DNA of 64,000 nt from NCBI RefSeq assembly GCF_003610995.1, contig NZ_CP032543.1:2356001-2420000 (forward strand), read 5' to 3'. Below the pieces are notes generated by a model. That model made no database searches. It was given only the letters and a program-made list of their open reading frames with translations, and was not told the DNA's origin. The first letter of the stretch is position 1. Each line of letters opens with the position of its first letter. Shown here one piece after another: positions 16,706-24,775 of the stretch. The position numbers and the translations under genes were made by a program. The stretch is from Streptomyces griseus subsp. griseus (GTDB lineage Bacteria; Actinomycetota; Actinomycetes; Streptomycetales; Streptomycetaceae).

Positions 16706-19700
16706 ATGACCTGCCCCTCGTGCCGACAGGAGCTTCCCTCCACGGCCCGGTTCTGCTCGTCCTGCGGGACGCCGTGCGCCGGTCCGGCCGCTGCCGCCCC
16801 CGCACCCGTCCCGCCTCCGGCCGAGGACGAACGCAAGCCGGTGACCGTGCTGTTCTGCGATCTGGTGGGCTCCACCGCCCTGTCCGGGGTGCTGGACCCG
16901 GAGACCCTGCGCACGGTGACCCTGCGGTACTTCGAGGCGATGAGCGCGCAGATCGTGGCGCGCGGCGGCACCCCGGAGAAGTTCATCGGGGACGCGGTCA
17001 TGGCGGTGTTCGGCGTGCCGGTGGTCCGTGAGGACGACGCCCGGCGGGCCCTGGCGGCGGCGCTCGGGATGCGCCGGGCGCTGGACGCCCTCAACGAGGA
17101 GCTGGACGCCTCGCTCGGCATCCGGCTCACCACCCGGGTCGGGGTCAACACCGGTCAGGTGGTGGCGGGTTCGGATGCCACCGCCCGGCAGGCCCTGGTC
17201 TCCGGGGAGGTCGTCAACATCGCCGCCCGCCTTGAGCAGAACGCGGGTCCCGGCGAGATCCTCATCGGCCCGCAGACCCTCCTCGCCGCCGGCCCCACGG
17301 TGCAGGCCGAGCCCACCGGCCCGCTGCGGCTCAAGGGCAAGCGGGAGAGCGTGCAGGCGTACCGGCTGCTGGCGCTCGGGGCGGACGACCCCGAGCTGCT
17401 GCGCCGCTTCGACGCCCCCTTCGTCGGCCGCACCACCGAACTGGACGCGCTGAGAAGGGCGTTGGCCGAGACCGTACAAGAGGACCGCCCGGGTCTGCTG
17501 CGGGTGACCGGCGAGGCGGGCATCGGCAAGACCCGGCTGGTACGGGAGTGGCTGACGCGCCACGGCGGCGCGGGCGCCTTCGCGTACGGGGCGGGCCGCT
17601 GCCGCACCTACGGGGACCACGGCACGCTGGCGCCCCTCGCCGACGCCGTACGCTCGCTGCTCCCGCCCGCCCTCGCCGCCGGGGACGAGGCGGTCGACGA
17701 CGCGATGGCCCTGCTCACCGGGGGTCTGCTCCGCGACGGCACCCCCAACGCGCCCTTCGAGGACATGTGCGCCGCGCTGACCGTCGTCCTGACCCGGACG
17801 GGCCGGGAGCGGCCGGTGGTCCTGGTCCTCGACGACTGGCATGCGGCGGCGCCCCTGCTGGTCCGGACGGTGGACCGGCTGACGGGCGCGGCCGGGCCCG
17901 CGCGCACCCTGGTGATCTGCGCGGGCCGGCCGGAGGAGGACCGGGGTGCGGGCGCGGCGGGCGGGCGGCGGGGGCACCTCCAGCTCACCGGCCTCCCCCG
18001 CGAGGCGGCGGCCCGGCTCGCCGCCGGTCTGGCACAGCTCGACGGCCGTCCCGTCCCCGCCGACGACCGGCTCCTGGCCCGCTCGGAGGGCAATCCGCTC
18101 TATCTGGAGCAGCTGCTCGTCGGCGACCGGGCCGCCGCCCCGACTCCGGAAGGGGAGCTTCCGCCCACCCTCCAGGCCCTGCTGGGGGCCCGGATCGGGG
18201 CGCTGGCCCGGGCCGAGCGCGGGGTGGTGGACCTGGCCGCCGTGATCGGCCGGGAGTTCGCGGCGGCGGAGCTGGTGCGGCTGGAGCTGGCGGTACGGAC
18301 GGCGGAGCGGCCGGACGCCCCCGGCCCCCGGGATCTCGGCGGCGTCGACGAGGCGCTCGCCGCGCTGGCCCGGCGGCGGCTGGTGGAGCCCGCGCCCTCC
18401 GGGGCCGGGGAGTCGTCGGCGTACCGCTTCAGCAGTGGTCTGGTGCACGAGGTCGCCTACGCCTCGCTCTCCAAGCGGGCCAAGGCGGAGCGCCACGCGT
18501 GGGCGGCCGAGCTGCCGAGCGTGGAGCGGACCGGGGACGGCGCGGTCGGCGGCCATCTGGAGCGCGCCTACCGCTACCGCGCCGAGCTGGGGCTGCTGGA
18601 CGACCGGGCCCGGGCGCTGCGGGACCGCGCCGCCGCCGCGCTCGGCCGGGCCGGGGCGCAGGCCGCCGCCCGGTCCGACCTGCACTGGGCGCACGGGCTG
18701 CTGGAGCGGGCGGTGGAGCTGCGGCCGGAGGCGGCGCGGGCGGTGCTGGGGCTCGGTGAGGTACGGGTGGCGCTCGGCCGGACCGAGGAGGGTGCCGAAC
18801 TGCTGCGCACGGTCAGGGACTTGGCCACCACCCCCGTGGAGTCCGCGCACGCCCGCCTGGCGCTGGCGGTGCTGGACCCGGCGGCGAGCCCTGGCCCCGC
18901 CGCCACGGCCCGGGCGGTGCTGCCGGTCTTCGAGGCGGCCGGGGACGCGATCGGCCGGGCCCGCGCCCATCTCCGCCTCGCCCAGCAGCTCCAGCAGTCG
19001 GGCCGCCACGAGGAGGCGGAGCGCGACCACGCGCGGGCCCTGGAGCACGCGGTGGCGGCCGGGGCGGAGCCGGAGCGGGCCGGGGCGCTGGGCGCGATCG
19101 GGATCTCACTCTGGCGCGGGCCCGTCCCGGTGCCGGAGGCGGTGGAGCGGTGCCGCGCCCTGCTGGCGGCGCACGGTTCGGGCCGGCCGACGGTCCGGGT
19201 GACGCTCAACTGCCCGCTGGCCGTGCTGTACGGGCTCCAGGACCGGCCCGACGAGGCGTACGCCTGCCTGGCCGAGGCCGAACGGCTGGCCGGGAAGCTG
19301 GGGTTCGCGGAGGCGGAGGTCTTCCTGCCGGTGTTCCGGGCGACGGTGGAGGCGCTGCTCGGCCGGGACGCGGAGGCCCTGGAGCTGCTGGCCAGGGCGG
19401 ACACGGCGGCCCGGCGCATGGGGGCCGCGGGGATGCGGACGGCGCTCGCGCTGGACGCGGCCCGGCTGGAGCTGGACGCGGGCCGGGCCGACCGGGCGGT
19501 GGAGTGGCTGGCGGGCATCGGTGGCGCGTCGGGGCTGAGCCGCGCGGACGCCGTCGACCTGGAGGGGTTGCGGGCCCGGCTGGCGGCCCCGGACCGCCCG
19601 GACGAGGCGCTGCACCACGCCGACAGGGCCGTACGCGCATCCCTGCTCACCGACTCACCGCTGGTCCAGGCCTCCGCCGAACTGGACCGGGCCCGCACGC

Positions 19701-19870
19701 TCGCCGCGCTGCACCGCACGGCCGACGCGGTGGCGGCGGCCCGGAGCGCCGGGGAGCACTTCGCGCACAAGGGCCACCTGCCGGGGACCCGCCGGGTGGC
19801 GGCCTTCCTCGGAGCGCAGACAGGACCCCCGGCCATGGCCACGACGAGCACGACGAGGGAAGGGAGCTGA
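16706..19870 (+). CDS. Zinc ribbon-adenylate cyclase-STAND ATPase regulator
   Basis: 1054-aa signalling protein. Residues 3-20 hold a zinc ribbon (CPSC...CSSCG). Residues about 40-215 form a class III nucleotide cyclase: metal Asp52 (FCDLVGST) and Asp96 (EKFIGDAVMAVFG), with the Lys of EKF typical for ATP, and the Asn/Arg pair in VVNIAARLEQ. The catalytic set looks complete, so cAMP production is likely. A STAND/AAA ATPase follows (GEAGIGKTRLVRE, Lys275), then a long TPR-like helical region. Proteins of this layout are thought to be ligand-sensing switches. The ATG has GGAGAGTTGAGGA upstream. Three bases separate it from the protease gene, so the two are co-transcribed. Output and ligand are unknown. 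Confidence 0.88.
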   Translation: MTCPSCRQELPSTARFCSSCGTPCAGPAAAAPAPVPPPAEDERKPVTVLFCDLVGSTALSGVLDPETLRTVTLRYFEAMSAQIVARGGTPEKFIGDAVMAVFGVPVVREDDARRALAAALGMRRALDALNEELDASLGIRLTTRVGVNTGQVVAGSDATARQALVSGEVVNIAARLEQNAGPGEILIGPQTLLAAGPTVQAEPTGPLRLKGKRESVQAYRLLALGADDPELLRRFDAPFVGRTTELDALRRALAETVQEDRPGLLRVTGEAGIGKTRLVREWLTRHGGAGAFAYGAGRCRTYGDHGTLAPLADAVRSLLPPALAAGDEAVDDAMALLTGGLLRDGTPNAPFEDMCAALTVVLTRTGRERPVVLVLDDWHAAAPLLVRTVDRLTGAAGPARTLVICAGRPEEDRGAGAAGGRRGHLQLTGLPREAAARLAAGLAQLDGRPVPADDRLLARSEGNPLYLEQLLVGDRAAAPTPEGELPPTLQALLGARIGALARAERGVVDLAAVIGREFAAAELVRLELAVRTAERPDAPGPRDLGGVDEALAALARRRLVEPAPSGAGESSAYRFSSGLVHEVAYASLSKRAKAERHAWAAELPSVERTGDGAVGGHLERAYRYRAELGLLDDRARALRDRAAAALGRAGAQAAARSDLHWAHGLLERAVELRPEAARAVLGLGEVRVALGRTEEGAELLRTVRDLATTPVESAHARLALAVLDPAASPGPAATARAVLPVFEAAGDAIGRARAHLRLAQQLQQSGRHEEAERDHARALEHAVAAGAEPERAGALGAIGISLWRGPVPVPEAVERCRALLAAHGSGRPTVRVTLNCPLAVLYGLQDRPDEAYACLAEAERLAGKLGFAEAEVFLPVFRATVEALLGRDAEALELLARADTAARRMGAAGMRTALALDAARLELDAGRADRAVEWLAGIGGASGLSRADAVDLEGLRARLAAPDRPDEALHHADRAVRASLLTDSPLVQASAELDRARTLAALHRTADAVAAARSAGEHFAHKGHLPGTRRVAAFLGAQTGPPAMATTSTTREGS

Positions 19871-19873
19871 CCG

Positions 19874-20791
19874 ATGGGCACCACGGAAGCGACGGCGACA
19901 GCCGGGACGAGGGCCGCGCCCGGGCAGGGCCTCACCTGGAGTCTGCGCGGGCGCGGCCCCGAGGACGTGCCGGTACTGGGCGATCCGGGGCCGCCGGGCG
20001 GGCAGCCCGCCGGGCCCGCCCTGGGGCGCGGCGTCCGCGTCTGCGTGGTGGACTCGGGGGTGGAGCGCGACCATCCGCTGGTCGGCGAACCGGCCGCCTC
20101 CTGGGTGGTCGTCAAGGACGCGGAGAGCGGCGAGATCACGGTGGAACCGACGACCACCGGCGATACCTGCGGCCACGGCACCGCGTGCGCGGGCATCATC
20201 CGCCGGACCGCGCCGGAGTGCGAGATCCACAGCGTACGGGTGCTGGGTGAGCGGTTCTCCGGGACCGGGGACATCCTGATGGCGGGGCTGCGGTGGGCGG
20301 TGGAGCAGCGGTTCGACGTGGTGAACCTGAGCCTGTCGACGACCCGCACCCGGTTCGCGCAGGAGCTGCACTCCCTCGCGGACTCCGCCTACTTCGCCCG
20401 TACGGTGATCGTCGCCTCGGCCCACAACACCCCGGTGGAGAGCTTCCCGTGGCGGTTCGCCTCGGTGATCTCCGTCGGCAGCCACCAGGAGGACGACCCC
20501 GACCTCCACCTCTACAACCCACAGCCGCCCGTGGAGTTCTTCGGGCCGGGCCAGAACGTCACCGTGCCGTGGCTGGGCGGCCGGACGATCCGCACCACCG
20601 GGAACAGCTTCGCCACGCCGTACGTCGCCGGGCTCTGCGCACGCATCCTCTCGGCGCACCCCCGGATGACGGCCTTCCAGCTCAAGAACGCCCTTTATCT
20701 GTCGGCGGCCAACGTGCGGCACGAGCCCGCCGCCGCACACCCGCGTCCCTCAACAGCGGCAGGAGATACCCGCGATGACTCCGAAGACTGA
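19874..20791 (+). CDS. Subtilisin-like (S8) serine protease without signal peptide
   Basis: 305-aa subtilase. The triad is visible: Asp60 (CVVDSGVERDH), His101 (CGHGTACAG) and Ser245 (TGNSFATPYVAG), with oxyanion-hole Asn185 (SAHNTP). There is no signal peptide and no evident propeptide domain; the first ~40 residues are Ala/Gly/Pro-rich. It is therefore probably a cytosolic processing protease. S8 proteases in RiPP operons often remove leader peptides, which fits its position one operon after the radical SAM/small peptide genes, but the link is inferred. The GAF gene starts inside its 3' end (17-bp overlap). Confidence 0.88.
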   Translation: MGTTEATATAGTRAAPGQGLTWSLRGRGPEDVPVLGDPGPPGGQPAGPALGRGVRVCVVDSGVERDHPLVGEPAASWVVVKDAESGEITVEPTTTGDTCGHGTACAGIIRRTAPECEIHSVRVLGERFSGTGDILMAGLRWAVEQRFDVVNLSLSTTRTRFAQELHSLADSAYFARTVIVASAHNTPVESFPWRFASVISVGSHQEDDPDLHLYNPQPPVEFFGPGQNVTVPWLGGRTIRTTGNSFATPYVAGLCARILSAHPRMTAFQLKNALYLSAANVRHEPAAAHPRPSTAAGDTRDDSED

Positions 20792-21365
20792 ATCCGCCCC
20801 CGCCCCCTTCACTCCTGCCGACGCGCCCCGCGGCGAACTGCTCCAGTCGGTCGTCGACGTGGCCCGGGCCATCTTCGGCGCTGCGGCCAGCTCGGTCCTC
20901 CTGCTGGACGAGGAGGCGGACGAGCTGGTGTTCCAGGCGGTGTCCGGGGAGGGCCAGGAGTTCCTGGTGGGCCGCCGGTTCCCGGCCGGGCGCGGCATCG
21001 CCGGCTGGGTGGCGACCTCCGGCGAGCCGATGGTGGTGGACGACCTGGCCGACGACCCGTCCTTCGACCGCTCACTGGCGGAGTCGACGGCGTACGTCCC
21101 GAACTCCCTGATGGCGGCCCCGCTGATCAGCGACGCGCGCGTCCTCGGCGTCCTGGAGGTGCTGGACGCGTCACCGCAGGCCCGGAGCAGCGTGCGGGAG
21201 CTGGACCTGCTGGCGATGTTCGCCCGGCAGGCGGCGGCGGCCCTGCGGGTGATCACCCCGGAGCCGGTGGCGGTCTCCGCCGGTCGGGTGCTGGACGGCG
21301 CGGAGCGCGAGGACGCGCTGCGGCTGCTCGGTAGCCTGGAGCAGGTGCTGCGGGGCACCGCATAG
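20775..21365 (+). CDS. GAF domain protein
   Basis: 196-aa protein made almost entirely of one GAF sensor domain (about 20-160): LDEEADELVFQAVSGEG, GRRFPAGRGIAGWVATSG, AAPLISDARVLGVLEVLD. GAF domains bind small molecules such as cyclic nucleotides or tetrapyrroles. There is no output domain, so it may act as a partner protein. It overlaps the protease gene by 17 bp and has AGGAGA before its start. Being co-transcribed with an adenylate cyclase, it is a candidate cAMP or ligand receptor for that system; this is a guess. Confidence 0.82.
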   Translation: MTPKTESAPAPFTPADAPRGELLQSVVDVARAIFGAAASSVLLLDEEADELVFQAVSGEGQEFLVGRRFPAGRGIAGWVATSGEPMVVDDLADDPSFDRSLAESTAYVPNSLMAAPLISDARVLGVLEVLDASPQARSSVRELDLLAMFARQAAAALRVITPEPVAVSAGRVLDGAEREDALRLLGSLEQVLRGTA

Positions 21366-21441
21366 GGGCCCGCACGGTGGGCAGGAGCCGGGAGAAGGCG
21401 CCGGACCCGCTCCCGCGCGGCCACGATGGAAGGACAGGCAC

Positions 21442-22230
21442 GTGAAGCTCGCTTTCTCCACTCTCGGGGTGCCGGGGATGCCGGTGGCCGAGGTCGTACG
21501 GCTCGCCGCCGAGCACGGTTACCGGGGCGTGGAGCTGCGCGCCCACCCCGAGGAGCCCGTGCACCTGGGCCTCTCCTCCCTCGAACGGGCCGATGTCGTC
21601 GAGGTGTTCAAGGCGGCCGGGGTGGAGATCCTGACCGTGGCCGGGTACGTCCAGGTGGCCTCCGAGGGCGACGACGAGGCGATCTCCGCCGAACTGGCCG
21701 AGCTGGTGAAGCTCGCCCGGGACCTGGGCGCCCGCTACGTCCGCGTCTTCCCCGGCGGCGGCGACCAGGACCCGGCGGACGCCGACGCGACGGCCGCCCG
21801 CCGCCTGGGTTCCGCCGCCCCGGCCGCCGCCGACATAGGCGTCACCATCCTGCTGGAGACCCACGACACGCACCGCGCGGGCGCCGACGTGGCCCGGATC
21901 GTGGGCACCGTCGGCCACCCCAGGATCGGCGCCATCTGGGATGTCCTGCACACCTGGCTGTCCGGCGAGGACCCCACCGCGAGCCACGCGGTGCTGGCCC
22001 CGCACCTCGGCTACGTACAGGTGAAGGACGTCGCATCGGCGGACGACCTCACCCCGCTGCCCCTGGGCGCGGGGGTGCTGCCGCTGGCCGCCTGCCTGGA
22101 GCCGCTGGGCCCGGAGACATGGGTGTGCTGGGAGTACGAGAAGCGCTGGCACCCGGACGCGGCGGACCTCCCGGGGCTGCTGGGCGCGGGCCGGGAGCAT
22201 CTGCTGCGGGTGGGGGCACCGAAGGGGTAG
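21442..22230 (+). CDS. Sugar phosphate isomerase/epimerase family (TIM barrel)
   Basis: 262-aa xylose isomerase-like TIM barrel (AP-endonuclease 2 family). Conserved blocks include KLAFSTLGVPGM at the N-terminus, GYRGVELR, ARYVRVFPGG, ILLETHDTH, IGAIWDVLHTW, GYVQVKDVAS and VCWEYEKRW, giving the Glu/Asp/His/Glu metal-binding pattern of the fold. Members isomerise or epimerise sugars, inosose or hydroxypyruvate. GTG start with GGAAGGA upstream. It lies 76 bp after the GAF gene and could be in the same transcript or under its own promoter. The substrate is not deducible. Confidence 0.85.
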   Translation: MKLAFSTLGVPGMPVAEVVRLAAEHGYRGVELRAHPEEPVHLGLSSLERADVVEVFKAAGVEILTVAGYVQVASEGDDEAISAELAELVKLARDLGARYVRVFPGGGDQDPADADATAARRLGSAAPAAADIGVTILLETHDTHRAGADVARIVGTVGHPRIGAIWDVLHTWLSGEDPTASHAVLAPHLGYVQVKDVASADDLTPLPLGAGVLPLAACLEPLGPETWVCWEYEKRWHPDAADLPGLLGAGREHLLRVGAPKG

Positions 22231-22309
22231 GGGCCGCGAGCGGCGGCTGCGAAGCGGTAGGGCGTACGGAGCCGGGCGCCGCAGGGGTGACGGCCCGGCG
22301 CCCGCCTGT

Positions 22310-22692
22310 CGGCCTGGTCAGCGCCACCCCGCCGACCAGCAGCACCGCCGCGCGCCGCCGCAGTGGGCTCACCGGCTCGCCCAGGAACAGGGCGGCCGAA
22401 GACATCCCGACGACCGGGACCGGCAGGCATAACGGGGCGACGGACGAGGCCGGGTGGTGGCGGGGCGGGAAGCCCCAGGCGCCGAAGCCGAACACCGTAC
22501 TGACCCAGGCGATGAACGGGATGATCGCCACCCCGCTCCAGTCCAGCGCGGCCAGAGCCGCCACGTCGCGGCCCCAGCCCTCGATGAGGAGCGAGAGGCC
22601 GAGCAGCGGTAGGACGGGCACGGTCGAGGCCCGGACCGTGAAGGCGAGCACGCCCGGCGATCACGGCGGCGGTCTCCGCGCTCCAGGCCCAT
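22310..22692 (-). pseudogene. EamA/DMT-family transporter remnant
   Basis: On the minus strand the second half of an EamA-type drug/metabolite transporter can be read: after a WAWSAETAAVIAG segment the frame shifts near 22650 to RASTVPVLPLLGLSLLIEG, VAIIPFIAWVSTVFGFGAWG, HPASSVAPLCLPVPVVGM and GEPVSPLRRRAAVLLVGG. The first half of the transporter (about five helices) is missing and the two remaining pieces are in different frames. It is therefore a decayed gene. It lies between the isomerase and the GH3 hexosaminidase. Confidence 0.75.
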
Positions 22693-22784
22693 GGGGCGGC
22701 GGCCGGGCCGGAGCGAGCCCCGGGGCCCGTCCCAGGTGGACCACCCCTTCGCGCGCGTGTCGTTCCCGGTGCACTCCCGCCCTC

Positions 22785-22835
22785 TTGACCGAAAGTTACT
22801 TTCCCTATATCCGTATCATCTTGGAAGTTTCTTTC
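22785..22835 (+). promoter_or_regulatory. Promoter/operator region of the GH3 gene
   Basis: AT-richer than its surroundings. TTGACC (22785-22790) may be a -35 box. Next is the palindrome GAAAGT-T-ACTTTC (22791-22803), then GGAAGTTTCTTTC (22823-22835), a similar half-symmetric element. They resemble GAAA-N-TTTC type operators described before Streptomyces xylanase genes. GGAAGGAG before 22855 is the ribosome site. Confidence 0.4.
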
Positions 22836-22854
22836 AGTCAGGGAAGGAGCTCAC

Positions 22855-24687
22855 GTGCCCCATCGCACCTCACGACGCACCCTCCTCACCGCCACCGCCG
22901 CCGCCACGGCCGCCGCGGCCACCGGCGTCCTCTCCGCCGCCGGCACCGCGGCCGCGCACCCCACGAACCCCTCCACCGACCGTCGGCTGCGGCGGATCAT
23001 CGCCGGGATGAGCCTGGAGGAGAAGGTCGGCCAGCTCTTCGTGATGCGGGTGTACGGGCACTCCGCCACCGACCCCGACCAGGCCGACATCGACGCGAAC
23101 CTCCAGGAGATCGGGGTCCGTACCGCCGCCGAGCTGGTCTCGGCGTACCACGTCGGCGGGATCATCTACTTCTCCTGGGCCCACAACACCCGCGACCCGC
23201 ACCAGATCGCCAGCCTCTCCAACGGCATCCAGCAGGCCGCCCTCACCACCCGCTCCCGTGTGCCGCTGCTCATCTCCACCGACCAGGAACACGGCATCGT
23301 CTGCCGCGTCGGCGCGCCCGCCACGCTGCTGCCGGGTGCGATGGCGCTCGGCGCGGGCGGCTCGCGCTCCGACACCCGGCGGGCGGCCTGGATCGCGGGC
23401 GCCGAGCTGGCCGCGCTCGGCATCAACCAGAACTACGCGCCGGACGCCGACGTCAATGTGAACCCGGCCAATCCGGTCATCGGCGTACGCTCCTTCGGCT
23501 CCGACCCCGAGTCGGTGGCCGAGCTGGTCGCGGCGCAGGTGAAGGGGTATCAGAGCGCCGGGGTCGCGGCCACCGCCAAGCACTTCCCTGGCCACGGCGA
23601 CACCAGCACCGACAGCCACACCGGGCTGCCGGTCATCGAGCACACCCGGCGGGAGTGGGAGGAGCTGGACGCGCCGCCGTTCCGGGCCGCGATCCGGGCC
23701 CGCATCGATTCGGTCATGACCGCGCACATCGTGGTCCCGGCCCTCGACCCGTCCGGGGACCCGGCCACCCTCTCCCGGCCGATCCTCACCGGCATCCTCC
23801 GCGAGGAGCTGGGCTACGACGGGGTGGTGGTCACCGACTCGCTGGGCATGGAGGGGGTGCGGACGAAGTACGGTGACGACCGCGTCCCGGTCCTCGCGCT
23901 GCTCGCGGGCGTGGACCAGCTGCTCAACCCGCCGGATCTGTCCGTCGCCTGGAACGCGGTGCTGGAGGCGGTCCGGGGCGGCGAGATCAGCGAGGCGCGG
24001 ATCGAGGAGTCCGTGCTGCGCATCCTGCGGCTCAAGACCCGACTGGGTCTGTTCCGCGACCCGTTCGTCAGCGGCCGGGGGGTCGACCGCACGGTCGGCA
24101 TCCGCAAGCACCTCCTGGACGCCGACCGGATCACCGAGCGCACGACGACCCTGCTCGCCGACCCCGGCGCTCTCCTCCCGCTCTCCCGCCGCAGCCGGCG
24201 CCGACTGCTCGTGGTGGGTGCCGACCCGGCCTCCCCGTCCGGTACGACGGGCCCGCCGACCACCACTCTGGCGGGCGCCTTCACCGAACTGGGCTTCGGC
24301 ACCACGGCGTTGTCCACCGGCACGGCCCCGAACCGGGCGAGGATCGCCGAGGCCGTCGCCGCCGCACAGGGCAGGGACGCGGTGGTCGTGGCCACGTACA
24401 ACATCACGGCGGGCAGCGCCCAACTGGCCCTCGTCGACGCCCTCGTGGCGACCGGCGTCCCGGTGGTGGCGGTCGCGATCCGCAACCCGTACGACGCCGC
24501 CCACCTCACCGGCCGGGGCGTCGCCGCGGTCCTGGCGTCCTACTCCTGGACGGATGTCGAACTCCGCGCCGCCGCACGGGTGATCGCGGGCCGCGCCAGG
24601 CCGGAGGGCCGGCTGCCGGTGCCGGTCCAGCGGGCGGACGACCCGGCGCGGGTGCTGTACCCGGTGGGCCACGGGCTGTCGTACTGA
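22855..24687 (+). CDS. Secreted GH3 beta-N-acetylhexosaminidase (NagZ-like)
   Basis: 610-aa glycoside hydrolase family 3 enzyme. The N-terminus has a Tat signal (RRTLL after RTS, then an Ala-rich hydrophobic stretch ending near AAAHP), so it is exported folded. The N-acetylglucosaminidase motif KHFPGHGDTSTDSH (Lys242, general acid His255) and the nucleophile Asp328 (VVVTDSLGM) are present. A C-terminal Rossmann-like domain (about 430-600) follows, as in longer members. It probably releases GlcNAc from chitin or peptidoglycan fragments outside the cell. GTG start with an excellent GGAAGGAG site. The upstream palindromes may bind a sugar-responsive repressor. A bidirectional terminator follows. 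Confidence 0.92.
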   Translation: MPHRTSRRTLLTATAAATAAAATGVLSAAGTAAAHPTNPSTDRRLRRIIAGMSLEEKVGQLFVMRVYGHSATDPDQADIDANLQEIGVRTAAELVSAYHVGGIIYFSWAHNTRDPHQIASLSNGIQQAALTTRSRVPLLISTDQEHGIVCRVGAPATLLPGAMALGAGGSRSDTRRAAWIAGAELAALGINQNYAPDADVNVNPANPVIGVRSFGSDPESVAELVAAQVKGYQSAGVAATAKHFPGHGDTSTDSHTGLPVIEHTRREWEELDAPPFRAAIRARIDSVMTAHIVVPALDPSGDPATLSRPILTGILREELGYDGVVVTDSLGMEGVRTKYGDDRVPVLALLAGVDQLLNPPDLSVAWNAVLEAVRGGEISEARIEESVLRILRLKTRLGLFRDPFVSGRGVDRTVGIRKHLLDADRITERTTTLLADPGALLPLSRRSRRRLLVVGADPASPSGTTGPPTTTLAGAFTELGFGTTALSTGTAPNRARIAEAVAAAQGRDAVVVATYNITAGSAQLALVDALVATGVPVVAVAIRNPYDAAHLTGRGVAAVLASYSWTDVELRAAARVIAGRARPEGRLPVPVQRADDPARVLYPVGHGLSY

Positions 24688-24715
24688 GCGCGGAACGCGC
24701 CCGCGGCACAGCACG

Positions 24716-24759
24716 GTGCCCGCCGGCTCTCCTCCGTACGAAGGGGAGCCGGCGGGCAC
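24716..24759. terminator. Bidirectional terminator
   Basis: Perfect 14-bp stem: 24716-24729 (GTGCCCGCCGGCTC) with 24746-24759 (GAGCCGGCGGGCAC). It sits between the convergent GH3 and peptidase genes and can serve both. Confidence 0.85.
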
Positions 24760-24775
24760 AAGCGTCTCCAGGCCG

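Noticed and set aside
21426..23876. 816-codon plus-strand frame spanning the isomerase, the transporter remnant and part of the GH3 gene
   Set aside because: It crosses two well-supported genes in another frame and is Arg/Gly/Pro-rich without domain similarity.
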